Of a stretch of 64,000 bases of DNA, positions 9,761 to 20,082 are shown piece after piece. The DNA comes from Phycisphaerales bacterium (GTDB taxonomy: Bacteria > Planctomycetota > Phycisphaerae > Phycisphaerales > SM1A02). Every line of letters starts with the position of its first letter. Position 1 is the stretch's first letter. The notes under the pieces were generated by a model. It worked only from the letters and a program-made list of their open reading frames with translations. It had not been told where the DNA came from and did not search any database. Both the position numbers and the translations under genes were made by a program. Where the stretch lies: positions 64,972 through 128,971 of the forward strand of contig JAKVBT010000006.1 in the NCBI GenBank assembly GCA_022446905.1, in the 5' to 3' direction.

Positions 9761-11928
9761 GATTGTTCCCGAGTTTCAGTGTTTGTAGTCATGCCGTGGT
9801 GTTGCTGGCGATTCTTGGCGCAGCAATGGCGCAGGGAAGCCTGTGGCTCCTTCTCGTTGCTGGCACGCTTGGTGTGGCAGCTCGACTGGTTTCTGAAGGG
9901 CCAAATCCATGGTTGATCAGTCGTCGATGGTCACTTGGCTTTACATCGCTCGCCTTGATTGGTTCCATTATCTACATCGTCATTGATCCAATGATGGATC
10001 GTGTGGTGCAGGGTGTGCTGATGTTCTCGATCTGGATCACGATCATCAAACTCTATGAGCGGCATACCCTTGAAAATGAAGCAGAGCGACTAGTCCTCTC
10101 TGTGTTGCTGATGTCTTTGGCTGCAGTTCATGGCACAGATTTACTCTTTGGCGTTGTGTTGCTTTCTTGGATTGCACTGGGATTGGTCGTTCTGATCCTG
10201 TTGCCGTTCCAAGCGGGCTCAGATGAGTTCGAGGCTGCTGTGGGAGTGAATAGGTCGGCACGTCGAGAAGTGATTTCTGGACCACGTATGAGGCATCAGC
10301 GCCAAGGGGCTGTGCTGCTCGTGATTGTCATCACAGTGTTGTGCAGTGGCATGTTGTTCTTCATTTTGCCACGTCCGGAAGAGCGTGTATTGACTCCCGT
10401 CCGCCGGGCCCAAGTGCATGTCACAGGAAGCGGCATTCGGCCTGATGTCAATCTGCCACAGGAACTTCAGATCTTCAATCAAGGCGCAGCGGTTGCTGAC
10501 ATCGTGCAGACCGATGGAGACCCCATTCCAAGCGGTCCTTTGTATCTCCGCACGGGCACTTCAAGTCGCTATCTGGGTGATGGCAAATGGGTGCCTTCCG
10601 GGCATCGCCCTTCACGGATGCGTTGGTGTCCTGAAGATGAATGGATCACACTGCCACCGAAGAACCGATCTTCGCAGGTGACATTGAGTGTGCAACTGTT
10701 GCAGCAGTTGGTTTACATCCCGGTGCCGCGCGGTCCGACGCGTTTGCGTGCGATGCGCTCCGTCTGGGTTTCATGGGACCGAGTAGGCCAGATCATTGGC
10801 GTTGAATCAGCAGGGCAGTTGACGAGCTTTGAGTTGCAGGCTGATCTGCTTTCGCCTGCAGCCATGATGGAAGTTGACCGTGAGGCATGGAATGGACCAG
10901 TCCGCGAGCTTTCTGCTTCATTGTTGACTGCAGCGGGGCTGCCTATAGACCAGCCAGATGATCCGGCAGCAGCGCAAGAGTGGCGTCATCAAGCCGCGAT
11001 GACTTTCCGTGCCTATCTCGAAGGCGGCGCTTTCTTCTACACACTTGACTTGCGCTCGGTGGGTAGTACTGAGGCAACTCGTCGCATGGATCCAGTGGAA
11101 CGGTTCCTCCTCCATGAGCAGCGTGGACATTGTGAGTACTTCGCCTCAGGCTTTGTGGCGCTGTGTCAGGCATCGGGGATTCAGAGTCGGATTGTCACCG
11201 GGTTTCTTGCACAAGGTGCTGGACAAGGTCGTTGGCAGGCCTTTTCTGATGATGCGCATGCGTGGGCCGAAGCTCGGCTGAGTGGTGGTGTGTGGACGCG
11301 CGTTGATCCGTCGGGTGCTCGTGCAGCAGAAGATTCAGGTCGTGGCTTGATGGCAACGTTGCGTTCCTTCTACAGCGCTGCAGACATGTTCTGGCAACTC
11401 AATGTGGTTGGATTTACTGACTTAACCAAGCAACAGGCGGTATCGGCAATCTTGCCGCGTTGGCAAGCATTCATGGACTCCATTGTCACGGGCAGCAATA
11501 ATTTCTTAGCAGAAGTCGATCATCGTTTTGGTGCTGGTCGCGCAGGAACAATTTGGCTAATCAGTGTTGGGGGTATCGTCCTACTTGGTGTGGTGGTACT
11601 TGTGCGCTTCATTCGCAGGCGACGTCGAGCACGTGTGGTCAGTGGTCTTCCTAGCGGGTCTTCGATTCGAACATCTGATGTCCTTTTCTATGACGAGTTA
11701 TTGCAGCACATGGAAGCCGCTGGATTTGAAAAGCCGGCCTCGATGCCTCCGCTGACCTGGAGTCGCACAGCCATTTCTGCCTCTGCCGAGTTGGCCGGCT
11801 TGGTCGAGCAGATCGTTGAGCAGTTCTACCGTGTGCGTTACGCTCAGGAGCCTTTGACCGTTGAATCAAGACAACGTGTGCGGACTCAATTGCAGCAGGT
11901 GCAACGGCTGCTCGGGGCAAACAGATGA
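9757..11928 (+). CDS. TgpA-type transmembrane transglutaminase
   Basis: A 723-residue membrane protein. The first about 200 residues hold six or so membrane segments (DUF3488-like), then comes a large external domain, a transglutaminase-like core, another membrane segment near residue 610 and a short cytosolic tail (DUF4129-like position). The catalytic triad is visible: RGHCEYFASGFVALC (Cys), DDAHAWAEA (His) and TRVDPSGA (Asp). This resembles TgpA, whose transglutaminase domain faces the periplasm. It overlaps both its neighbours by four bases, so the DUF58 protein, this enzyme and the methyltransferase are translationally coupled. The substrate is unknown. Confidence 0.85.
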   Translation: MRLFPSFSVCSHAVVLLAILGAAMAQGSLWLLLVAGTLGVAARLVSEGPNPWLISRRWSLGFTSLALIGSIIYIVIDPMMDRVVQGVLMFSIWITIIKLYERHTLENEAERLVLSVLLMSLAAVHGTDLLFGVVLLSWIALGLVVLILLPFQAGSDEFEAAVGVNRSARREVISGPRMRHQRQGAVLLVIVITVLCSGMLFFILPRPEERVLTPVRRAQVHVTGSGIRPDVNLPQELQIFNQGAAVADIVQTDGDPIPSGPLYLRTGTSSRYLGDGKWVPSGHRPSRMRWCPEDEWITLPPKNRSSQVTLSVQLLQQLVYIPVPRGPTRLRAMRSVWVSWDRVGQIIGVESAGQLTSFELQADLLSPAAMMEVDREAWNGPVRELSASLLTAAGLPIDQPDDPAAAQEWRHQAAMTFRAYLEGGAFFYTLDLRSVGSTEATRRMDPVERFLLHEQRGHCEYFASGFVALCQASGIQSRIVTGFLAQGAGQGRWQAFSDDAHAWAEARLSGGVWTRVDPSGARAAEDSGRGLMATLRSFYSAADMFWQLNVVGFTDLTKQQAVSAILPRWQAFMDSIVTGSNNFLAEVDHRFGAGRAGTIWLISVGGIVLLGVVVLVRFIRRRRRARVVSGLPSGSSIRTSDVLFYDELLQHMEAAGFEKPASMPPLTWSRTAISASAELAGLVEQIVEQFYRVRYAQEPLTVESRQRVRTQLQQVQRLLGANR

Positions 11929-12617
11929 TGAATCCATTGTTTGACCCTGATTCCAGTGCCCCTTTTGACTCTGAAGACAGTGCTGCGCAGATCGATGCAG
12001 TGAAGCGATTGGTCGGCCCTACGCGCGTTTGTGACCTTGGATGTGGGCAGGGCCGTGTTGCAGTTCCATTGGCGATGCATGGTGCTGAAGTAGTTGCGTT
12101 GGATCGTTCGGCTGATGCACTCCATGTTTGTCAGCAGGCCAGCGCGTCGATGCAGACTGTCCGTGGCGATTTCACCGATCCTCCAAAAGAACTTGGGCAG
12201 TTTGACTGGTTGCTGTGTCTGGGGAACACATTCGCTCTGATCCATGACGTTGACAAGGCCGTTGCGGTTTTGGCAAGGTGGAAGCAGATGCTCAGAACAG
12301 GCGGGGCTGTCGTGCTCGATGATCTTCCAGGGATGCTGTGGCCCAATGTGGCAGTGGGTGATTGGTGTGATGGGGTTGATGCGCAAGAGCGCCAGCAATT
12401 GGTCTGGCAGACCCGGGACAGTGTGCTGACGATCCGAACTGGGGCTCAGGTTGATCCAGACTGCTGGACGGTGGGTGCGGATGAATTACTGATTCGTGTA
12501 TGGACGGATGCAGCGATTCATCTAGTCGCGCAGTTGGCTGGTTTTAGGGCACCGGAAGTCGATGCCGCCGCGGGCATTCTGGTATTGCGGCCTGTACCGA
12601 CTACATTGGCTGATTAG
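11925..12617 (+). CDS. SAM-dependent methyltransferase
   Basis: A 230-residue class I methyltransferase. The SAM-binding motif I is VCDLGCGQGRVAVPLA at about residues 35-50, followed by the acidic end of strand 2 in VVALDRS, and a later strand with WLLCLGNTFALI corresponding to motif IV. Small-molecule methylation is likely, but the substrate cannot be told. It overlaps the transglutaminase gene by four bases and is the last gene of that operon. The start codons ATG ATG are adjacent; the first fits the overlap. Confidence 0.82.
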   Translation: MMNPLFDPDSSAPFDSEDSAAQIDAVKRLVGPTRVCDLGCGQGRVAVPLAMHGAEVVALDRSADALHVCQQASASMQTVRGDFTDPPKELGQFDWLLCLGNTFALIHDVDKAVAVLARWKQMLRTGGAVVLDDLPGMLWPNVAVGDWCDGVDAQERQQLVWQTRDSVLTIRTGAQVDPDCWTVGADELLIRVWTDAAIHLVAQLAGFRAPEVDAAAGILVLRPVPTTLAD

Positions 12618-12721
12618 GCGCTCAGTAGGGGACTGGGACTTCAGGTGGCTAGAACTCCTGCCGATGGTCCACTCGACACTCGCATTTGGATGCGAGAAGA
12701 CGGAAGACCAAGGGGACCCCC

Positions 12722-13582
12722 ATGCCCGCAATACGCTCACGCACCGCCGGATGGCGTCAGTGCTTGAATCAAATCTGTACTCGTCGAGGCTCAATCGAAT
12801 TGGCGGTTCGCCGTGAAGGCGATCACGGCAGTTCTGACCTGCTATTTCGGGCGCGTGTCCTAGGCCTTGATGGTGGCGATTTACGGGTGGAGACACCAAT
12901 CACCCTTGGTCAGGCCGTCGAGTTCGAACCTGGTCTTGAGCTCATCGGCATCATGGCCATTGGACAAAATCGATGGATGTTCCATACGCGATGCCTTGAT
13001 CGTGATGCTTCGCGTGGTCCTGATGGCACCCAAGGTCTTCGACTGGCTGCTCCAGAGCAGGTGCAGCGGTGTCAGCGGCGCCGGGACTACCGAATTGAAA
13101 CCGCGGACCTATCTCTTCCTGCGGTGCAGATGTGGCCGCTCCTTGATCCAAATTCAGTCTTGCCGGCCGAGCGTCTCAGCGCCGTCGATTTTCAGCGAGA
13201 GGTCGAAGGCTTGGCTATGCCAGGCCCAGCTCCCGAAATTGAGGATGACCTGCTGCCTTCCCTGGGCCCAGCAATCGATGCGGAGTTGGTGAATCTTGGT
13301 GGTGGTGGCATTGGTATCCGAGTAGGTGTTGATGCAGCTGCAGTGGTTGGCCGACATGCATCCTGGTGGATGCGCTTTCAACTGACACCATGGGTGCGCA
13401 CGCCCATCTGTGTGTCAGCACGAATTGCGCACCGGCATCTCCGCAGTGATCGATCGGTCTATTGCGGTATGTGCTTTGAGTTCTCCGCGAACCCAGGTCA
13501 TCGCGCTGTGGTCTCTCGCCAAATCATGCAGGCGATTGCGAACATGCAACGTCATCAGTTGTCGTTACGCAAGGCGGGCTAG
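12722..13582 (+). CDS. PilZ/YcgR-like protein
   Basis: A 286-residue soluble protein that looks like a YcgR-type protein with an N-terminal beta domain (about residues 20-110) and a PilZ-like C-terminal domain. The sequence QRRRDYRIET has the RxxxR pattern used by PilZ domains to bind cyclic di-GMP, and VNLGGGGIGIRV matches the second PilZ motif (D/NxSxxGxx). An insert of about 60 residues separates the two motifs, which is unusual. The ATG at 12722 is chosen because AGGGG precedes it at a normal distance; an upstream in-frame ATG at 12686 has no such site. A short hairpin (12679-12696) precedes the gene. The 3' end overlaps convergent pabB by 59 bases. Confidence 0.6.
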   Translation: MPAIRSRTAGWRQCLNQICTRRGSIELAVRREGDHGSSDLLFRARVLGLDGGDLRVETPITLGQAVEFEPGLELIGIMAIGQNRWMFHTRCLDRDASRGPDGTQGLRLAAPEQVQRCQRRRDYRIETADLSLPAVQMWPLLDPNSVLPAERLSAVDFQREVEGLAMPGPAPEIEDDLLPSLGPAIDAELVNLGGGGIGIRVGVDAAAVVGRHASWWMRFQLTPWVRTPICVSARIAHRHLRSDRSVYCGMCFEFSANPGHRAVVSRQIMQAIANMQRHQLSLRKAG

Positions 13583-14957
13583 CGTCAGGATTGTGCAAAC
13601 TCATCAACAGGGCACGAGCCTTGTCATCTGACTCTTCAAGTTCCCGTATGGGGTCCGAGTCAGAGACGATGCCACAGCCCACGCCATAACGCAAGACACC
13701 TTCCCACTGTGTGCCGGCCACGGCCCCATGCAGGTGTGCTGTGCGTATGGCCACCGACAATGCCACAGCTTGGCCGGGTCCGAGCATGCCGATGGCACCG
13801 CAGTAAAGGCCTCGTGGCAGTGGTTCAAGTTCTTTGATCAGTTGCATTGCACGAATCTTAGGTGCACCGGTGATTGACCCAGCAGGGAATGTGGCGCGAA
13901 GCAAATCAATCAAAGTGATCTCAGGCCGCAACCGTCCTTGCACCTCGGCCACACCATGATGCACAGTGGGGTGTGACTCAATCGTCCGAGTGCAAGTCAC
14001 TGCCACTGTGCCAGGAGGGCAGACACGTCCAAGATCATTACGCATCAAGTCGACGATCATGTGTAGTTCAGCAGCATCCTTGGTTGAATCGCGGAGTTCC
14101 TCCCACGAGGCTTCAGTACTCAGGGTGCCTTTGATTGGTCGGGTGGTGATGCCACCTTGGTGATCCACGTGCAAAAACAGTTCTGGACTGATGCTGACAA
14201 TGATGCCTGATTCAGGAGCGTCTACTGGCGGTTCAATCAGACATCCAAAGACAGCCTGAGGTTCTTGCAGTGCGCGCATGGCAAACGCGCGGGGAGTGCC
14301 GCGAACCGGCACTTCCAACTGTCGCGTGAGATTGACTTGAAAGATGTCACCGCGGTGGATGGCTTCAATACCTGAGGCTACGTGTTCCGGCCAGACTTCT
14401 GCAGTCGGCGTGCTGCTGACTGGGCCGGTGGCATGAAGTGAAGTGGGGCTGTGTGGCTCCTCTTCTGGAATCGGGGGATCCCCACATTGCCACCATGCAT
14501 GATTGACTCGATCGTAGATCAAAGCGTCTGGACACCAGCAGGCGTCCACGAGGAGCGCATCGTGCTGCTCGGAGGCGACACCTGCTCGTACGGCGGGCTC
14601 GAGATATTCACCGAGTTCGTAGGCCATCGACACGATCCAACCAGTAAATGGCGGCATGTCTGTATGGGTGCTCTGGTGGCGGCGATGGGTGTCAATGGCA
14701 GCGAGGATGTCGACCGCGTTTCCCGTGGGAGTCAGTTCTGGCAGTTCTGGGAGTGTGCCAAAGGCAGTGTGGCCTCGAGCCGAGGCGCGAAGGCGTCCTG
14801 CTGCAGGTGCGATCAGCGACCAGCGGGCGACCTGATGGGAGGCAGCCTGTGAGTGCAGTACCACAACGGGCGTGTCGCTTGGCCACGACGCCAGCACATC
14901 GAGGGGGTCACGTGTGCCAAGTTCGGGACAACTTCGAAAACGCATGATCTTCATCAT
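13524..14957 (-). CDS. pabB: Aminodeoxychorismate synthase component I
   Basis: Chorismate-utilising enzyme giving 4-amino-4-deoxychorismate for folate. The catalytic half carries TRPIKGTLS, where Lys replaces the Ala of anthranilate synthase (PIAGT) and points to PabB. The conserved ELHMIVDLMRNDLGRVC, TFPAGSITGAPKIRAMQLI and GVGCGIVSDSDP motifs follow. The N-terminal half is shorter and more diverged. The start is uncertain: in-frame ATGs lie at 14957 and 14945, and the frame stays open to 15038. No glutaminase partner gene (pabA) or pabC is adjacent. It diverges from ppdK and its 3' end overlaps the PilZ-like gene. TrpE is the main alternative, judged less likely. Confidence 0.83.
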   Translation of the reverse strand: MMKIMRFRSCPELGTRDPLDVLASWPSDTPVVVLHSQAASHQVARWSLIAPAAGRLRASARGHTAFGTLPELPELTPTGNAVDILAAIDTHRRHQSTHTDMPPFTGWIVSMAYELGEYLEPAVRAGVASEQHDALLVDACWCPDALIYDRVNHAWWQCGDPPIPEEEPHSPTSLHATGPVSSTPTAEVWPEHVASGIEAIHRGDIFQVNLTRQLEVPVRGTPRAFAMRALQEPQAVFGCLIEPPVDAPESGIIVSISPELFLHVDHQGGITTRPIKGTLSTEASWEELRDSTKDAAELHMIVDLMRNDLGRVCPPGTVAVTCTRTIESHPTVHHGVAEVQGRLRPEITLIDLLRATFPAGSITGAPKIRAMQLIKELEPLPRGLYCGAIGMLGPGQAVALSVAIRTAHLHGAVAGTQWEGVLRYGVGCGIVSDSDPIRELEESDDKARALLMSLHNPDASPPCVTTTDDVACSQSPA

Positions 14958-15038
14958 ACGTGCCGGTCGCTGAGAAACCTCCACGGGTACACTGCCACGC
15001 TTCTGAGCGATTCCATTCTCGCATGCATGGAGACACAC

Positions 15039-17720
15039 ATGCCTACCGCTACTCGTCGGCGTTCCCGTACATCCACCGCTCGCGTTCCTCGCATGATTTA
15101 TGCCTTTGGCCGCACCAAGACCGATGGCAATGCGACCCAGAAGACCCTTCTGGGGGGCAAGGGTGCGAATTTGGCGGAAATGACCTCGATTGGTCTGCCG
15201 GTACCTCCTGGATTCACGATCACCACGGAGACCTGTCGGCAGTACAACGAACGTGGCAATCGCCTTCCCAATGGTTTGATGGACCAGGTCAAGGCAGCGG
15301 TGCGTCGCCTCGAACGGGAAACGGGCAAGAAGTTTGGATCCACGAAGGACCCACTGCTGGTAAGCGTGCGCAGTGGTGCGGCCGTATCCATGCCCGGCAT
15401 GATGGAGACAGTTCTTAACCTCGGACTCAATGATGCGTCGGTAAAAGGACTTGCTTCACAGACGGGCAATGCCCGCTTTGCATTTGATGCCTATCGCCGC
15501 TTGATCAATATGTTCGGGAGTGTGGTGTTTGAGATTGACCATCATCACTTTGAGGCTGAGTTTGATGCAGTCAAGAAGAAGTGTGGTGTGACTGAAGACA
15601 CTGATGTGCCTGAGTCGGGCCTTGAGGATCTTTGCGCTCGATACGAGAAAGTATTCCGTAAGTACGCCAAGATCGATTTTCCGCAGGATCCATTTGAGCA
15701 ACTGCAGCACTCTATTGAAGCCGTGTTCCGCTCATGGTCTTCGGGCAAAGCCATTGCCTATCGGCAGATCAATGAAATCACAGGGCTTGCAGGCACCGCG
15801 GTCAACGTGCAGACCATGGTCTTTGGCAATATGGGCGATGACTCAGGCACTGGTGTGGCTTTCACGCGCGACCCATCCACTGGCAAGAACGAGTTCTATG
15901 GTGAGTTTCTCATCAACGCGCAGGGCGAGGACGTTGTGGCTGGTATTCGCACGCCCCGTCCAGTCAAGCAGATGCCACGCTGGAATAAGGCGGTCTTTGA
16001 TCAACTAATGAAGGTTCGAGCAAAACTCGAGAAGCACTACCGTGATGTGCAGGACATCGAGTTCACCATTGAGCGTGGCCATCTGTGGATGTTGCAGACG
16101 CGCACGGGCAAGCGCACGGCCGCCGCCGCGGTCAGAATTGCAGTCGAAATGGTCGATGAGCGTTTGATCAAGCGTGATGAGGCGATCATGCGCGTGCCCG
16201 CTGGCGATCTCGTGCAATTGCTGTTGCCGAGTTACTCCGCTAAGGACAAGAAGGACGCTGAGATCATCGCGCGGGGTCTGCCTGCATCGCCAGGCGCTTC
16301 CTTTGGTCAACTTGCATTTACCGCCGAGGAAGCGACGAAGCGAACGCAGGCTGGCGAGGATGTCCTTCTGGTTCGTCGCGAGACTTCGCCCGAGGACGTT
16401 GAGGGCATGCACCATGCAGTTGGCATTCTTACTAGTACTGGTGGTATGACCTCGCACGCGGCTGTGGTGGCTCGTGGGTGGGGCAAGTGCTGTGTTGCAG
16501 GCGCCGGCGAGTTGGAAATTGACGAAAAGGGACAAAAGGTACGTATCGGCAAGCGGACATTTGGCCCTGGCGATGTCTTCTCGCTCGACGGCTCCACCGG
16601 TGAGGTCATGGTTGGAGCCATTCAGGGTTCAACGCCCAAGATGTCCCGACACTTCGCCACACTCATGAAGTGGGCAGACGCCAAGCGACGGATGAAAGTG
16701 CGCACGAATGCGGATACGCCAGCAGATGCCAAGCGTGCTCGAGATTTCGGTGCGGAGGGCATCGGTTTGACGCGGACCGAGCACATGTTCTTTGAGTCTG
16801 ATCGCATTACGAATATGCGGAAGATGATTTTGGCAACTGGTCGGGCAGCGCGTGAAAAGGCACTCAAAAAGTTGCTTCCATATCAGCGCAAGGATTTCAT
16901 TGGCATCTTTACAGCGATGAAGGGATTGCCGGTGACGGTCCGTCTGTTGGATCCGCCGTTGCACGAGTTTTTGCCCAATGAAGAAGCAGCAGTCAAAGAA
17001 GTTGCAGCATCCCTTGATGTAAAGCCCAAAGAAGTTCGACGACTTGTCGCTGCATTGCATGAGGCCAACCCGATGCTAGGCCATCGCGGATGTCGTTTGG
17101 CAGTGACCTACCCAGAGATTCTCCGCATGCAGGTGCGTGCCATCGTCGAAGCCATGATTGCGTGCAAGAAGAAGCGCATTGATGCCAAGCCCGAGATCAT
17201 GATTCCATTGGTCGGTACCAGGGCTGAACTTGAGATGCTTCGAACTGAGACGCTGGCCACCATTGCAGAAGTCAAAAAAGATAAGAAGTACACGGGCAAA
17301 CTCGATATTCCAGTCGGCACCATGATCGAGATTCCACGCGCTGCAGTGACGGCAGATGAGGTGGCGGAAGTTGCTGACTTCTTCAGTTTCGGCACCAATG
17401 ACCTCACGCAGCTCACCTTCGGATACAGCCGTGATGACATCAATGGATTCCTTCCTGACTATCTGCATCAGGGCATTCTTGAGCGTGATCCCTTCCAGTC
17501 CATTGATGTAGATGGCGTGGGGGCGCTTGTAGAGACAGGATGTCGCAAGGGTCGTATCACCAAGCCCAAACTCAAGCTTGGAGTGTGCGGTGAGCATGGT
17601 GGGGATCCAGCCAGCGTGAATTTCTTCGAATGCTGTGATCTTGATTATGTGAGTTGTTCACCATTCCGAGTGCCCACTGCACGGCTGGCCGCAGCGCAGG
17701 CTGTGATTCTTCGGAAATAG
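15039..17720 (+). CDS. ppdK: Pyruvate, phosphate dikinase
   Basis: Interconverts pyruvate, ATP and phosphate with phosphoenolpyruvate, AMP and pyrophosphate. The order of domains is complete: an N-terminal ATP-grasp domain with LLGGKGANLAEM and TRDPSTGKNEFYGE, the swivelling domain with GGMTSHAAVVARGWGKCCV holding the phosphorylated His, and the C-terminal TIM barrel with SFGTNDLTQLTFGYSRDD and the catalytic GVCGEHGGDP. With the ATG at 15039, preceded by GGAG, the protein has 893 residues, normal for the family. The open frame extends further upstream but lacks support; ATG at 15027 is an alternative. The gene is monocistronic. Confidence 0.96.
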   Translation: MPTATRRRSRTSTARVPRMIYAFGRTKTDGNATQKTLLGGKGANLAEMTSIGLPVPPGFTITTETCRQYNERGNRLPNGLMDQVKAAVRRLERETGKKFGSTKDPLLVSVRSGAAVSMPGMMETVLNLGLNDASVKGLASQTGNARFAFDAYRRLINMFGSVVFEIDHHHFEAEFDAVKKKCGVTEDTDVPESGLEDLCARYEKVFRKYAKIDFPQDPFEQLQHSIEAVFRSWSSGKAIAYRQINEITGLAGTAVNVQTMVFGNMGDDSGTGVAFTRDPSTGKNEFYGEFLINAQGEDVVAGIRTPRPVKQMPRWNKAVFDQLMKVRAKLEKHYRDVQDIEFTIERGHLWMLQTRTGKRTAAAAVRIAVEMVDERLIKRDEAIMRVPAGDLVQLLLPSYSAKDKKDAEIIARGLPASPGASFGQLAFTAEEATKRTQAGEDVLLVRRETSPEDVEGMHHAVGILTSTGGMTSHAAVVARGWGKCCVAGAGELEIDEKGQKVRIGKRTFGPGDVFSLDGSTGEVMVGAIQGSTPKMSRHFATLMKWADAKRRMKVRTNADTPADAKRARDFGAEGIGLTRTEHMFFESDRITNMRKMILATGRAAREKALKKLLPYQRKDFIGIFTAMKGLPVTVRLLDPPLHEFLPNEEAAVKEVAASLDVKPKEVRRLVAALHEANPMLGHRGCRLAVTYPEILRMQVRAIVEAMIACKKKRIDAKPEIMIPLVGTRAELEMLRTETLATIAEVKKDKKYTGKLDIPVGTMIEIPRAAVTADEVAEVADFFSFGTNDLTQLTFGYSRDDINGFLPDYLHQGILERDPFQSIDVDGVGALVETGCRKGRITKPKLKLGVCGEHGGDPASVNFFECCDLDYVSCSPFRVPTARLAAAQAVILRK

Positions 17721-17745
17721 GTCGGCAAGAAGACCGTCTTGTGAT

Positions 17746-20082
17746 CTACATCATCCGCTGTTCGCGGTTAGACAGCCACCCCGCCAGAATCATGATGCCG
17801 ATGCCAATGATTGGGACACCAATGATGATGCCAATGATGACGGTGTCGAAAGTGTCAGCCGCGAGTTGATCTTTGAGATCGCTGAGCATCAGCACAAAGG
17901 ACCACGCCAACCCAATTAGGCCTGAGACGACAAATGGCCGCCATTGCCGGCGCACGCTTGCCACGGTGAAGCACAGACTGGCAAGTGCAGTCACGCTGAT
18001 CCATACCCAGGCTGCAGCGACTGAATCTGTATCTGCTTCCAGTGCCAGTAGTCCGCCAAGAATGTGGGCGGGGATGATCCACCGCAGCAAATCTGAGAGT
18101 CGTTGACAAGCGGTCGTTTTTGCTGATCCAAGCAGCCAAGAGAGTCCAGTCAGCAGCAGGCCGTTGAGAATGAATGCAATCGAACGGGATTGAGGGTCCA
18201 CGACCATTTCGCTGCTGCCCTCATAGGCCGGCGATGCGCTTTCGAGCAACCCTGGTAGGTACCACTCAGGCACATTCCATGCGAGCAAGGTGAGCGCCGC
18301 AACCATCGTGATGACACCACCAGAGAGCAGGGCCCAGGCATCTAATAGATGCCCATGTCCGGGTGGCAGCATGCGCAGCGCCGCCTGTTGTCGACGATTC
18401 AAAGGAATCCCCGTCGCCAGCATCGCGATGCCAGACATCAAGAGCACCAGTCCAAGAGAGGCCCAGCCGGTTTGGCTGTCCGTCATCAGTCCAGTCGTAC
18501 TCCATCCAGCAGTAACGGAAATGATGCTGCCGATGACCGCAAGAATGGCAAATGCGCTCGAACACAATAGATGCCGGGATACCAGCGACAGCAGCGTGAG
18601 TGTCGCGGCAGAAATCAACAAATTGATGTTGCTGATGATTGGTGGGACATCCAGGATGACGCTGAGGCACTGTGTGTCGAGACTGTCTCTGGTTGCAGAA
18701 AACCAATGCATGTCTTCAAGAAAGATCGCCACGGCGATGGGCAGCAAGATGCAAGCGGTAAAGAGATAGGCCAAGGCTAGGCGTGGATGCTGTCGCTGCA
18801 GGAATGTCATGGCCACGGACAGAATGCCAAGGGCGATCCCGCCTGGGATTGCCCAGCGGAGCCACGTCGTCTCTTCAAGCGTCTGCCAGCCATAGCCAAG
18901 GCCAATGGTCATCGCGAGCAGTACGACCCAGCCACCGAGATAGAGTGTGACTTGCGAGATTGTGAGTCGTCGACTGTCAACAATCCAGTGTGACTCGGGT
19001 CGTTGAATCCGTTCGTAAATGCGTCCAAGTTGCGTAGCTTCACGTTGGGTGATCAGGCCCTGCCGATTCCACACCTCGGTCTCTTCTTGTCGCTGCCGAA
19101 CTTGCTCTGAAAACTGAGTGGTCAATTGCGATGGTCGGGCGGCGACCATTTCGCCACGTTGATAACGGAGCAAATCAAGTCGGATGTTGCGAGCATCGGG
19201 ATACCGGCGGGCAGGTGATCGTTCAAGGGCAGCCATGGCGATGCGCTGCAAGGGCCAGGGTGCGCCGGGTGCCAATTCCTCTGCAATGCGGGGTGGTTCC
19301 TGCATCGCTGCCTTGAGCAGGGCTGCAGTGGAGTCGCCAGCCCATGGAAGTTGATCGGTCATTGCTTGAAAGAGAAGGACGCCGATGGCATGGACGTCGG
19401 CTGCTGGGCCAGGTGTTGATTCGCCACTGAACTGCTCGGGAGCGGCATATCCGGGTGTGCCGCCCGAAGAGGTGCCTGGTGTGTTGGCGGCGGATCGAGC
19501 CAGGCCAAAGTCCACCAGGACGGGCGTATTGAAACGGTCTACCAAGATGTTGCAGGGTTTAATGTCCAGATGCACCAGGCCCACATCGTGTAGTTCAGAG
19601 ACCGCAGTGATGACTTGATCAACCATTTCAATGCGTTGATCAAGATTCATGCTCCGCCAAGCAACATCCATTTCAATGCCATCAATCCACCCCATGACTA
19701 GATAGGGGATGTCTACATCGCAGACGACTTCATGCACGGGGGCGATACCGGGATGTCGAATGCCAGCCATCGCACGGGCTTCCGACAACAAGCGTTCACG
19801 CGCGTCTGCTTGCAGTGGTCCTGTTAAGAACTTGATGGCAACGCGTCGATCAAGGCGTTGGTCGTGGGCCGTGAAGACTCGCCCCATGCCCCCTTGACCT
19901 GCAACAGATTCCATGCGGTATCGATTGCCCACTAACTCTTGGGCTTGGTCCAGATCGAGTTTTGGGGCTGAGCGGATCGTGGGTGGTGGCTCGGTGTGCT
20001 GCTCAACAGGCTGCGGTGCTGGCACCGTCGGTGTCGAGTCGTCGACCGGTTCATGCTCAGATGAAAAATCAGAGTCGCTCAT
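17746..20082 (-). CDS. Membrane Ser/Thr protein kinase
   Basis: A 778-residue protein with a Pro-rich leader, a eukaryotic-type kinase domain at about residues 55-310, and a C-terminal half with at least ten hydrophobic membrane segments. Kinase motifs are intact: glycine loop GQGGMGRVF, VAIKFL lysine, HLDIKPCNILVD catalytic loop (the family's HRD is replaced by HLD), DFGL magnesium loop, and GTPGYAAPEQF. A linker (residues 330-370, QEETEVWNRQGLITQREA) precedes the membrane region. Such kinases usually sense envelope or metabolic signals, but no ligand domain is recognisable. The start overlaps the HIT gene stop by four bases (ATGA), so the two are coupled. It is convergent with ppdK. Confidence 0.88.
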   Translation of the reverse strand: MSDSDFSSEHEPVDDSTPTVPAPQPVEQHTEPPPTIRSAPKLDLDQAQELVGNRYRMESVAGQGGMGRVFTAHDQRLDRRVAIKFLTGPLQADARERLLSEARAMAGIRHPGIAPVHEVVCDVDIPYLVMGWIDGIEMDVAWRSMNLDQRIEMVDQVITAVSELHDVGLVHLDIKPCNILVDRFNTPVLVDFGLARSAANTPGTSSGGTPGYAAPEQFSGESTPGPAADVHAIGVLLFQAMTDQLPWAGDSTAALLKAAMQEPPRIAEELAPGAPWPLQRIAMAALERSPARRYPDARNIRLDLLRYQRGEMVAARPSQLTTQFSEQVRQRQEETEVWNRQGLITQREATQLGRIYERIQRPESHWIVDSRRLTISQVTLYLGGWVVLLAMTIGLGYGWQTLEETTWLRWAIPGGIALGILSVAMTFLQRQHPRLALAYLFTACILLPIAVAIFLEDMHWFSATRDSLDTQCLSVILDVPPIISNINLLISAATLTLLSLVSRHLLCSSAFAILAVIGSIISVTAGWSTTGLMTDSQTGWASLGLVLLMSGIAMLATGIPLNRRQQAALRMLPPGHGHLLDAWALLSGGVITMVAALTLLAWNVPEWYLPGLLESASPAYEGSSEMVVDPQSRSIAFILNGLLLTGLSWLLGSAKTTACQRLSDLLRWIIPAHILGGLLALEADTDSVAAAWVWISVTALASLCFTVASVRRQWRPFVVSGLIGLAWSFVLMLSDLKDQLAADTFDTVIIGIIIGVPIIGIGIMILAGWLSNREQRMM